DNA from: Alphaproteobacteria bacterium
GTDB taxonomy: Bacteria; Pseudomonadota; Alphaproteobacteria; Rhizobiales; Devosiaceae
Assembly (NCBI GenBank): GCA_024280655.1
Contig: JAJRPR010000102.1
Location: forward strand, 1 to 34,095
Reading direction: 5' to 3'
DNA: 34,095 nucleotides
Under the pieces are notes generated by a model. That model made no database searches and had not been told where the DNA came from. It saw only the letters and a list, made by a program, of their open reading frames with translations. The translations under genes were made by a program, and so were the position numbers. The number at the start of each line of letters is the position of its first letter. Position 1 is the first letter of the stretch. Positions 19,637-34,095 of the stretch are shown piece by piece.

Positions 19637-20479
19637 GTGAGCAAAGAAATAATTATAAATAGTGCAAATCGCTTATTGCGAATAGTAATCCTCACCTTGG
19701 CTATTTTTAGCCTTAGTGCCTGTGCTGGGTTTAATCTGTTTGGACCCCCCAAAATCACTCAAGAAGAAATTATTCCACCAGAAACACTATATCAAAGTGC
19801 TCTTGATGATATGGATAGGCAATATTTCCAAGCAGCTTTAAAATCATTAGCTAAATTAGAGCGTCAGCATCCGTTCTCTGAATTTGCTGAAAAGGCTAAA
19901 TTGATGACAGTTTATGCCAATTTCAGTACTGGGAAATTTGATGATGCAATTTTGGCGGCGGATCGTTATTTAGCACTATACCCAAATTCAAAAGAAACAG
20001 CTTATATATTATATGTGAAGGGCTCTTCTTATTATGCACAGATTAAAGATATAACTCGTGATCAGCAATTAGCTCAAGATGCAATCGATACATTGCAACT
20101 ATTGGTTAGCACTTATCCGAAGTCAAAATATAGCGATGATGCACGCGAGAGTTTGCGGGTAGCATATGATCAATTAGCAGGCAAAGAAATGTCTGTTGGT
20201 CGTTATTATCAAGGAAATGGAAAATACCTAGCATCAATAAATCGTTTCAAAGAGGTTGTACAAAAATATGAAACATCAACTCACATTGAAGAAGCTTTGT
20301 TTCGGTTAGTTGAAAGCTATCTTTCTCTTGGGCTAATAAATGAGGCTCGTACATCTGCTGCCATTTTAGGGCATAATTATTCTTCAAGCGAATGGTATCA
20401 ATCGGCATATAATCTATTACAATCTCAAGGGTTGACGCCAGAAGTTATAGATGCAGATCTGTTCAAGCAGAACGGTTAG
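19637..20479 (+). CDS. bamD: Outer membrane assembly lipoprotein BamD (ComL)
   Basis: Signal peptide with lipobox LSAC; TPR-like YQSALDDMDRQYFQAALKSLAKLERQHPFSEFAEKA; position before recN. Confidence 0.93.
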   Translation: MSKEIIINSANRLLRIVILTLAIFSLSACAGFNLFGPPKITQEEIIPPETLYQSALDDMDRQYFQAALKSLAKLERQHPFSEFAEKAKLMTVYANFSTGKFDDAILAADRYLALYPNSKETAYILYVKGSSYYAQIKDITRDQQLAQDAIDTLQLLVSTYPKSKYSDDARESLRVAYDQLAGKEMSVGRYYQGNGKYLASINRFKEVVQKYETSTHIEEALFRLVESYLSLGLINEARTSAAILGHNYSSSEWYQSAYNLLQSQGLTPEVIDADLFKQNG

Positions 20480-20496
20480 AACTAAATTAGGTAGTC

Positions 20497-26283
<5,787 letters not shown>

Positions 26284-26400
26284 CCTTTTATTAACTCGCT
26301 ATGCGTTGAGCGCATGGCAGTTTCTCGTTTGTGTGGCTACCTAATAAAAAAATTACCCCTATATTAGCTTTAATGCAAATTAATCAAAAGGAGCAAAGTG

Positions 26401-26529
26401 ATGAATAAGCAAAATAATATATTCAAAAACGTTTTTAACGCAATGATTGAAGGTCGCACTCGTAGCGCCGAGCGTGAAATTGCTCAATATCGTACAATGA
26501 TACGTACTAAACCTTCTGATGTTGTTTAG
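26401..26529 (+). CDS. Small hypothetical protein (42 aa, Arg-rich C-terminal half)
   Basis: MNKQNNIFKNVFNAMIEGRTRSAEREIAQYRTMIRTKPSDVV. Strong Shine-Dalgarno AAAGGAG at 26387-26393, 7 nt before the ATG. Too short for the supplied ORF track. Confidence 0.6.
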   Translation: MNKQNNIFKNVFNAMIEGRTRSAEREIAQYRTMIRTKPSDVV

Positions 26530-27385
26530 AAAGAATAAGAATTGCCCATTCATTTTTGATTAGGCGTTCCTCTAGGGTAAAACCAGCACTAAAATAGACA
26601 GCGATTACTTCCTCTGCCTGTTCTTCCAAAATACCTGATAGAATGATTTTAGCATCAGGTGTCGCAATTTTGCTCATTTGTGGGGCAAGTTCAATAAGCG
26701 GTTGTGCCAAAATATTTGCGACAATTAAATCATAAGGCGCATCATTATTGATTGTATAATGATCTAGCCCTGTCGCTTCAAAACAATAAATATTTTCTTC
26801 AATTTTATTTATCTTAGCATTCTCTTGCGCAATTTTAACTGCAAGCGGATCTATATCACTGGCAAAAACAAAATTCCCAGTGACCTTAGCCAAAGCGATT
26901 GCTAAAACTCCTGTTCCAGTCCCTACATCAAGAATGTTTTGTGGGATTGATTGTTCAAGCACAATTTTAATCGCCTCTAAACAACCCGTAGTTGTTTCGT
27001 GATGCCCAGTGCCAAAAGCCTGCGCCGCATCTATTTTTATCGATATAAGATTATCATCAATTTCATCAACATTATGCGAGCCATAAATATAAAACCCACC
27101 AGCACTAACTGGTTTTAATCCCTCAAGCGACTTTGCAACATAATCAATATCAGTATCAATAGGTTCAATAGAAAAATCCACCTTGCCATCAAGTACTTCA
27201 CTTACTAGTTGGTTAAACTGTTCAATATCAGGCTTTTGCTCGCACGTTGCTTCAAATATCCAAATATTGTTTTCTTTTTCATATGCTGAAGCAGTGATTG
27301 CTAAATCTTCACGCTCACTCACGGCATCAACAAGCGCAAATGCTTGTTGCTTTGTTAGATGTTTAGAAGTTGAAACCTGATCCAT
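26507..27385 (-). CDS. prmA: Ribosomal protein L11 methyltransferase PrmA
   Basis: AFGTGHHETTTGCLEAI, LDVGTGTGVLAIALAKV, DLIVANILAQPLIELAP. Confidence 0.95.
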   Translation of the reverse strand: MDQVSTSKHLTKQQAFALVDAVSEREDLAITASAYEKENNIWIFEATCEQKPDIEQFNQLVSEVLDGKVDFSIEPIDTDIDYVAKSLEGLKPVSAGGFYIYGSHNVDEIDDNLISIKIDAAQAFGTGHHETTTGCLEAIKIVLEQSIPQNILDVGTGTGVLAIALAKVTGNFVFASDIDPLAVKIAQENAKINKIEENIYCFEATGLDHYTINNDAPYDLIVANILAQPLIELAPQMSKIATPDAKIILSGILEEQAEEVIAVYFSAGFTLEERLIKNEWAILILSKQHQKV

Positions 27386-27508
27386 TAAAATACCTTGAGC
27401 TTTAGTCTATTTAGTCTCTATCATAAAGCATAGTCTAGCTAAAGGAAAATTGATTTGATTATAGGTTAAGTTAGCTAGAATAGTGATTCTTTGAATAGGA
27501 AATTGTAA

Positions 27509-28441
27509 ATGAGCGAAAACACTTTGAGCGATAATATTAGCAACAAGCTAGCACGTATTGAACTATTAGATATTGTTCGAGGCTTAGCAATAATTGGTGT
27601 GGTGATTTATCACTTTATGTTTGATTTACGCTTGTTGGAATTTATCAATTTAGATGTAACTGTAGATCCCGCTTGGGTTTTCTTTGCTCGCACATTAGCT
27701 GGAACATTTTTGGCGCTCGTTGGCTTTGGTTTAGTTTTTTCTCACCATAATGGCATGCGTTGGAAAAGCTTTTGGAAACGGTTTGTAATAATATGCATTG
27801 CAGCGATTGCCATTAGCGTTGCAACATTTTTTGTCTTTCCAAATATGTTTGTATATTTTGGAATTTTGCACGCTATTGCAATTTTTTCTATTATAGCCTT
27901 GCCATTTTTGCGTGCGCCAATTTGGGTAATAGTTGCAACAATGATATTTATACTATCATTGCCGTTCTTTTTTAGTTCAGCCATTTTTAATGAAAAGCTT
28001 TTTTCAATTATTGGCCTTTGGCAAGCGCCACCATATACTGCTGATTTGGTGCCATTTTTCCCCACATTTGGTTTTACATTGCTCGGTGTGCTAATCGCTA
28101 GGCTAGTTATAAAATTCAATATTGTAACTCGTTTAGCAGCTATTACGCCAAACGGTGGGTTTTTTAATATGCTAAAAAAGGCGGGGCAGTGGAGCTTGAT
28201 TATCTATCTTGTGCATCAACCAATAATGTTGGCAATTCTCTATCCTATAGCGAGTTTTGTTAAACCCGGTGAACTTTCGCAACCCCAAGCATTTTATGGT
28301 GCATGTTTTAGTAATTGTTTACAAACAAACGGCAGCACAGTTAATTGCGTATCTTATTGTCAATGCTCGCTTGAAAAAGTTGAGGAGGGCGATCTATGGG
28401 AAACTATTAATTCACCCATATTAACGAATGAGCAAAATTAA
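27509..28441 (+). CDS. DUF1624 / heparan-alpha-glucosaminide N-acetyltransferase-like membrane protein
   Basis: ARIELLDIVRGLAIIGVVIYHFMFDLRLL...FARTLAGTFLALVGFGLVFSH...YFGILHAIAIFSI...SLIIYLVHQPIMLAILY; Cys-rich C-terminal tail. Confidence 0.85.
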   Translation: MSENTLSDNISNKLARIELLDIVRGLAIIGVVIYHFMFDLRLLEFINLDVTVDPAWVFFARTLAGTFLALVGFGLVFSHHNGMRWKSFWKRFVIICIAAIAISVATFFVFPNMFVYFGILHAIAIFSIIALPFLRAPIWVIVATMIFILSLPFFFSSAIFNEKLFSIIGLWQAPPYTADLVPFFPTFGFTLLGVLIARLVIKFNIVTRLAAITPNGGFFNMLKKAGQWSLIIYLVHQPIMLAILYPIASFVKPGELSQPQAFYGACFSNCLQTNGSTVNCVSYCQCSLEKVEEGDLWETINSPILTNEQN

Positions 28442-28486
28442 ACAATAATGTCAATTTCTAATCTGTGCTCAGTAATGAACAAATAA

Positions 28487-28966
28487 TTATCTTGAGGCGC
28501 TAACTCGATACCAATCTTCACTTTGGCATATAAGCCCTAAATAAGCGCAGCCAGTTAGGCGCAACTGATTATAATTGATTAACTCTAGCTTGCCAGAATA
28601 GGTTTTGCCATCTTCAGGATTATAGATTTTACCAGAAAAAACGGTTGGAGCTTCTTGTTTATCAAGCATAAGAATTTGCAAGCCCAACAAGCGACGTGAG
28701 CGCAAATCTGGATCTTTATTGAAATAGTCAGGTGCATTTTGAATGCCAACCTTATCAATTTCTTGTTTGTTTTTTTCATATAGTTCAGGGCGGATAGAAA
28801 CTTTAGTAATGTAGCCACAAAGCCCTTCTTGACATGCTTTTATTGTTAAGTGGGACTTTACATCTGTTAGCCAAACGCCGGCAAACGGATTGCTTTGCGC
28901 AAAAGCTTGGGAACTTATAAGTAAAAGCATAAAAAAGCCAATAATTGATTTTAGAAAAAATCTCAT
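28487..28966 (-). CDS. DUF2147 family exported protein
   Basis: Signal peptide; GVWLTDVKSHLTIKACQEGLCGYI, GKIYNPEDGKTYSGKLELINYNQLRLTGCAYLGLICQSEDWYRV. Confidence 0.85.
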   Translation of the reverse strand: MRFFLKSIIGFFMLLLISSQAFAQSNPFAGVWLTDVKSHLTIKACQEGLCGYITKVSIRPELYEKNKQEIDKVGIQNAPDYFNKDPDLRSRRLLGLQILMLDKQEAPTVFSGKIYNPEDGKTYSGKLELINYNQLRLTGCAYLGLICQSEDWYRVSASR

Positions 28967-29056
28967 TTTAAGCTATTCCTACTTTCTATTTTGTTCATGC
29001 CTATATTATTATATGTCACTTAATTAGGGCTTAATAAATATCATCTTTCATATATT

Positions 29057-30904
29057 TTAATCTGAAATTTTTACAAAACTATCCAAAACCTTTTTACGAC
29101 CCGCACTATCAAAATCAATCGCTAGTTTTTTCCCCTCAACATTGCTGATTGTTCCTTGCCCAAATTTTAGATGCGTAACTCGCATTCCTTTTCTAAAAGC
29201 AGAATTATTGCCCTCAGGAACTTCTTCAAAATTTGCATTAATGGTTTTAGGTGAATTTGCCCGCATACGCTTCCAATTAGGTGCATCATAAATATCATCT
29301 AGCGGGTCGTGTTTATTATATTTACTCGCTTGTTTGAAATTATTTTGTGAATAATTGTCGCCACTACTAGATAATTCAATATTGCTCACAATTACTGAAT
29401 TTTTTGGCAATTCATCTAAAAACCGAGAGGGCAGGGCGCTTTGAGTAAGTCCATGAATACGGCGATTTTGCGCTAGAGAAATAAAGCTACGTTTTTTAGC
29501 ACGAGTAATGCCGACATAGGCAAGTCGACGCTCTTCTTCTAAGCCAGCATTACCATTTTCATCAAGAGACCTTTGCGAGGGGAAAAGCCCTTCTTCCCAA
29601 CCAGCTAGAAACACATTGTTAAATTCAAGCCCTTTGGCAGCATGAAGCGTCATAATAGAAACGGCATCTTTGCTTTCACCACTAGAGCGCTCTAAAACCA
29701 AAGCGATATGTTCTAAAAAATCACCTAAAGCGTCAAATTCTTGCATAAAATTAACTAGCTCTTTAAGGTTCTCAAGCCTTCCGGGAGCATCAGCTGATTT
29801 TTCTTGTTTCCACATGGCAGTATAGCCACTCTCATCTAATATTTCTTCAGCCAATTCAAAGGGAGAAGTATTTGCAGAGCGTTTATTCCAATCGTCAAAT
29901 TGCGCAACTAAAAACCCTAAAGTCTCACGTTGCTTTTTCCCTAATTCTTCAGTTTCAATTAATAGCCGAATAGCTTGTAACATTGGGATATGTTGTGAGC
30001 GAGCAACTCTAATTATCATCTGTATTGTTGCGCTACCCAAACCACGTTTTGGCACATTGATAATGCGTTCAAGCGCCAGATCATAAGATTGCTGATAAGT
30101 AATGCGCAAATATGCTAAAGCATCACGAATTTCTCGCCTTTCGTAAAATTTAGCGCCCCCAATCACTCGATAATTTATGCCACGCTTAATGAAAATCTCT
30201 TCAAATTCACGCATTTGTGCCGAAGTGCGCACTAATATTGCTATTTCATTTAATTGTTCATTTTCCTCTCGTTGCAACTGCTCGATTTGCCCTGCAACAT
30301 GACGTGCCTCATCTTCACTGCCCCAAAATGGGCTAACGCAAACTTTTTCACCATCCTCACCACTCGCACTAAACAGAGTTTTGTCTAAGCGCCCCTCATT
30401 ATTGGCAATTACACTAGCGGCACAATTAAGAATGTGCCCAGTAGAGCGATAATTCATTTCCAATTTTATAGTTTTTGCACCGGGGAAATCTTTTTCAAAC
30501 CGTAAAATATTATCAATTTCAGCGCCTCGCCAACCATAAATTGATTGATCATCATCACCAACAACACAAATATTTGCCTCACTGGCTGGCTTGCCTTGCG
30601 CTAACAAGCGTAGCCAGAGATATTGCGCCACATTACTATCTTGATATTCATCGACCAAAATATATTTGAAGCGCTTATGATAGATAGATAAAATATCAGG
30701 ATTTTCACGAAATAACTTAATGCATAATAATAATATATCACCAAAATCAGCGGCGTTTAGATCTATTAGGCGTTGCTGATAGTCCTTATATAATTTATCT
30801 CCCAAACCATTGGCAAACATAGAGCTTGTTGATGAGCCTATATCTTTAGGCAATAGACCTTTATTCTTCCAGCCATCAATAATCGCAGCGAATTGACGTG
30901 CTGG
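29057..30904 (-). pseudogene. uvrD: UvrD/PcrA-type DNA helicase II, C-terminal part downstream of in-frame TAG (first Met of listed ORF at 30853)
   Basis: VDEYQDSNVAQYLWLRLLA, GDDDQSIYGWRGAEIDN, NYRSTGHIL, MTLHAAKGLEFNNVFL, EERRLAYVGITRAK. Same reading frame as the upstream fragment. Confidence 0.92.
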
Positions 30905-31366
30905 CTAGCGTTTTTGATCTATATTTTCAGCCTCTAATAATTGCTTTATTAGCCTAATTTGATCGTCTGTGTCTAAAATTGTGAAGTCAGACCTCAGATC
31001 AACAAGTTCAGCATGGCGACGTAAAATTCTTGCGCCAATCGAATGGAACGTACCAAGCCATGCCATGCCCTCAGTGCTAGAGCCGATAAGCGAAGCAACT
31101 CGTTGTTTCATTTCAAGCGCGGCTTTATTGGTGAATGTAACCGAAAGAATTTCGCTACTACGTGCTAAGTTTGAAGCTAGAATATGCGCAATTCTAGTAG
31201 TTAGAACCCGAGTTTTACCAGTTCCAGCTCCAGCTAAAACTAACAGCGGCCCCTCAATAGTAGTTACCGCTTCATTTTGCTGCTCGTTTAAGCCTTCCAA
31301 ATATTTAGGGTTTTTTTGCCTAAATTGCGCTGTAATTGGGTTGTTTGAAATTTCTGTATCTGTCAT
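30905..31366 (-). pseudogene. uvrD: UvrD/PcrA-type DNA helicase II, N-terminal fragment ending at in-frame TAG
   Basis: LNEQQNEAVTTIEGPLLVLAGAGTGKTRVLTTRI, SVTFTNKAALEMKQRV, GTFHSIGARILRRH. Terminates ENIDQKR-TAG-PARQFAAIIDGWKNKGL. Confidence 0.92.
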
Positions 31367-31474
31367 TTGAATATTGTTGCGAATCTCTCTTTGTTCTCTT
31401 TAATATATATGCGATGCAACAATATGTACATCTATCAATTTTGCAGTTTGCTATGAAGTTTTGTGAGTTTCTTT

Positions 31475-31633
31475 TGTCACCTTGAGCGTAGTCGAAAGGT
31501 CTAAGATGCTCGACTCTTTATGCGCTCACGCCGCACAGGCTGCTCAGCATGACAGCACCTATGTTATACTGGGTGACACATAAATGTTCAGGGCACACGC
31601 AAATGTCATACTGAGCAAAGCGAAGTATCTTAA
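31475..31633. repeat. Extragenic palindromic repeat cluster (TGTCAnnnTGAGC-type)
   Basis: TGTCACCTTGAGC 31475-31487, inverted GCTCAGCATGACA 31542-31554, direct TGTCATACTGAGC 31604-31616, with AGTCGAAAGGTCTAAGATGCTCGACT and AAAGCGAAGTATCTTAAG flanks. Confidence 0.8.
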
Positions 31634-31641
31634 GCTTTTAC

Positions 31642-33282
31642 TTACAAATGCTCTTCTTTGCTTTGCTCAACCAATGCTTTATTATAGTTCGACAGGGCAT
31701 CAACATGATAGAGCCAGCCGATTGGCGTTCTCTCGCGTCCCTCAAGCACAATTAAGCATGATTTCCCTGAACTTTCAAAAGCCTTTAGTGCAGTTTCAAG
31801 ATTATCACCAGCACGTAACCATGCTTTTGAGGTCATAATATCAAATTCAGGAATTTCATCACCCTCCTTAAATCTAGCCATAATATCTCGCACCCTAATC
31901 TGCTTGGCGAAATATTGATGCGGGCCTTCTTCAAGCATAATGCCACGAGTAAAAAGCTGCCAATAAAAGAAACTTCTACCCATTGCTAATTGGCTTAGGC
32001 CTGTTGAAATTGAAACGGCAATTAGCAAGGCAATAGACAATGCAAACCCTCCCGTAAGTTCAAAAATCATCACAACAGTTGAAATTGGTGCGCCAAGTAC
32101 TGCAGCGGCTACTGCACCCATGCCAATAATTGCATAGAGCGAACTTGATGAAACGGCATCAGGAAAAACTGCCAATGCCATAATGCCAAATGCCCCACCA
32201 GTCATTGCACCTAAATATAGAGCAGGAGAAAACACACCGCCCCCCATGCGTGAGCTAATGGTGATAGCGGTGGCAATGGTTTTTGCAACGATTAAGGCTA
32301 ACATTAGACCAATAGAAAGTGAGCCAGCAATAGCGCTATCGGTTGCTTCATAGCCAACACCAAGAACTTGCGGGAATAATAAGGCTATTAGGCCTACTAA
32401 AAACCCGCCCAATACTGGGCGTAACATTATTGGCATTTTAAGATGTCTAGAAACCCAATCTGTGCCAATCAATGAAGATTGAAACAAAATGGCAACCAGT
32501 GCGCAAGTAACGCCAAGCAGAGCAAAGGCCGGAACTTCCCAATATGATATTAAAGTAAAATCAGGAACAATAAAAGCAGGGACATCGCCAAACCACATGC
32601 GAGAAATAACCGCAGCCACTACTGCTGCAATAACCAAAGGCACAAAGGCGCTCATTGCAAAATGTGCCAATATTACTTCATGCGCAAATAAAACCCCAGC
32701 AATGGGCGCATTAAAAGAAGCTGAAATAGCAGCGGCAACACCGCAAGCTAGCATGGTTTTACGAGCTGAGGGGGGGAGTTCAAAAAAGCGAAAAAGTGCT
32801 TTTGAAACAGCGGCGGCATAAAATACAACTGGGCCTTCACGTCCAGCACTGCCGCCAAACCCAAGCGTAATTGCTGAAATGAGCGTTCCAATAGTGGCGT
32901 TCTTTAGATTTAGATGTTTCGAGGAATGGGCACGAGCCTCAATAACGTCGGCAACACCGCCAGCTCGCCCTAACGGTCGCCAAAAATGTAAAATAGTTCC
33001 TACCAACAGACCGCCAAATGTCGGTGCTACAATAACAACCCACCAAGGCAATGTTGAAAGCGATAATAAAAACCGCTCAGAGCTTGTGCCAGCCCAAAAG
33101 ATTTGAAACATACCTATAAGCGTGCGAAACCCAATGCCGACTAATGCGCCAGATATTCCAGCAATCAGTGCTAGCAACCAAACTTTTGGTTGTTGCATCT
33201 TAAGAAAAATATCAACATGCGGTCGCACCCAGCGATAGATAACCATATTTATTTGGTGGATGCGACCATGCCTACGTGACAT
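31642..33282 (-). CDS. ClC-type chloride channel/transporter with C-terminal CBS-domain region
   Basis: GFGGSAGREGPVV selectivity motif, GVFSPALYLGAMTGGAFG, MGAVAAAVLGAPIS; cytoplasmic C-terminal tail consistent with a CBS region. Confidence 0.93.
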   Translation of the reverse strand: MSRRHGRIHQINMVIYRWVRPHVDIFLKMQQPKVWLLALIAGISGALVGIGFRTLIGMFQIFWAGTSSERFLLSLSTLPWWVVIVAPTFGGLLVGTILHFWRPLGRAGGVADVIEARAHSSKHLNLKNATIGTLISAITLGFGGSAGREGPVVFYAAAVSKALFRFFELPPSARKTMLACGVAAAISASFNAPIAGVLFAHEVILAHFAMSAFVPLVIAAVVAAVISRMWFGDVPAFIVPDFTLISYWEVPAFALLGVTCALVAILFQSSLIGTDWVSRHLKMPIMLRPVLGGFLVGLIALLFPQVLGVGYEATDSAIAGSLSIGLMLALIVAKTIATAITISSRMGGGVFSPALYLGAMTGGAFGIMALAVFPDAVSSSSLYAIIGMGAVAAAVLGAPISTVVMIFELTGGFALSIALLIAVSISTGLSQLAMGRSFFYWQLFTRGIMLEEGPHQYFAKQIRVRDIMARFKEGDEIPEFDIMTSKAWLRAGDNLETALKAFESSGKSCLIVLEGRERTPIGWLYHVDALSNYNKALVEQSKEEHL

Positions 33283-33321
33283 TTATAGGTTCTCCTAATA
33301 GACTTGTATTCAACCATGTTT

Positions 33322-33371
33322 AACCTATCTTAAGAATAGGTTTGACTTAGTGAAACTAATTGTCACAATTA
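33322..33371. promoter_or_regulatory. Two palindromes in the divergent clc / AsmA-family intergenic region
   Basis: AACCTAT-CTTAAGA-ATAGGTT (33322-33342) and perfect TAATTGT-C-ACAATTA (33357-33371), with TTGACT between them at 33342-33347. Confidence 0.45.
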
Positions 33372-33404
33372 TAAAGAGAAAATGAAACATCTAACAAGGC
33401 TTTT

Positions 33405-34095
33405 ATGTTAAATCGTATATATATAATTGTTGGAATGTTGGCAATTGTTTTGCTTGCAGGTGCATTTCTTGCGCCATTTATGGTCGATTGGAATAACTAT
33501 AAAGAGCGCATGGAATATATCGCACAAAAGGCGCTCGGCAATGAAGTAAAAATAAATGGCGATATGTCAATTTCATTATTGCCGCAACCACGACTTAGTT
33601 TTGAAGATGTTGTGGTTGGATCTGATGAGCAAATAACTATTAAAATAGCTCGTGTAAGTGCTAAGTTTTCATTGTTGGATTTTTTTCGAGATCGTTATTT
33701 TATTACAGATCTTTCCCTAGAATCTGTACAGTTTTTTTTGAAGATTGATAAAAATGGTAAATTAATAACGCCCTTTGTTTTAGCAAAATCAATCACTAAT
33801 ATTAATGCCAGTATTGCAGATGCTAATATTGAGAACGGCTCAATAGAGATTTACGATGCACGAGTTGATGAGGTTTTAGGTGCGCAAAATTTCGATGGAA
33901 ACCTGACGATTGCAGGTTTAGATGGGCCGTTTTCATTAGCTGGAATTGGTGAATATGAAGGAAAAACCTATGATTTACGGGTTAATAGTTCGCAAATTAA
34001 TTCGAAAAACAAGATGCAGTTAGGACTATTGCTTCGCCCACAAAATAACGGTTTCACTCTTAAAATGAACGGTGAATTAACAGCAAATCTAATGC
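33405..34095 (+). CDS. AsmA family protein (3' truncated by window edge)
   Basis: Open frame from ATG 33405 to the window end: MLNRIYIIVGMLAIVLLAGAFLAPFMVDWNNYKERMEYIAQKALGNEVKINGDMSISLLPQPRLSFEDVVVG, the classic AsmA N-terminus. Confidence 0.88.
   Translation, partial: MLNRIYIIVGMLAIVLLAGAFLAPFMVDWNNYKERMEYIAQKALGNEVKINGDMSISLLPQPRLSFEDVVVGSDEQITIKIARVSAKFSLLDFFRDRYFITDLSLESVQFFLKIDKNGKLITPFVLAKSITNINASIADANIENGSIEIYDARVDEVLGAQNFDGNLTIAGLDGPFSLAGIGEYEGKTYDLRVNSSQINSKNKMQLGLLLRPQNNGFTLKMNGELTANLM

Noticed and set aside
30853-30905. Two separate helicase genes rather than a broken uvrD
   Set aside because: The fragments share one frame and split the motifs of a single UvrD (motif I/Ia versus II-VI), with the intervening codons also UvrD-like. 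One interrupted gene is the simpler reading.
31584-31838. 84-aa + strand ORF MFRAHANVILSKAKYLK...
   Set aside because: Runs from the extragenic repeat cluster into the antisense of the ClC gene. The VILSKAKYLK-like peptide is simply translation of the repeat.

Overview
AT-rich alphaproteobacterial chromosomal window, most like Hyphomicrobiales/Rhizobiales by gene content and order (inferred). It is a division and cell-wall (dcw) cluster: mraY (5'-truncated), ftsW, murG, murC, murB, a DUF418-like membrane protein, ddl, ftsQ, ftsA, ftsZ, lpxC, bamD, recN, ligA. A recG(-)/sdhE-mfd-ialB block sits between mraY and ftsW, where murD is normally found; no murD ORF is present. Downstream are pepP(-), an unlisted 42-aa small ORF(+), prmA(-), a DUF1624-like membrane protein(+), DUF2147(-), uvrD(-), a ClC channel with CBS region(-), and the start of an AsmA-family gene(+). 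Most of the window is ordinary conserved core. The main points for a second look are: mfd broken by an apparent 1-nt loss in a T6 run; uvrD interrupted by a single in-frame TAG where Trp is expected; a degenerate GC-rich repeat between ftsW and murG; an extragenic TGTCAnnnTGAGC repeat cluster upstream of uvrD; a LigA N-terminal extension; the small ORF; and palindromic or CtrA-like motifs in several promoter regions. I found no CRISPR array, prophage, transposase, rRNA or tRNA, and no convincing undescribed multi-gene system.
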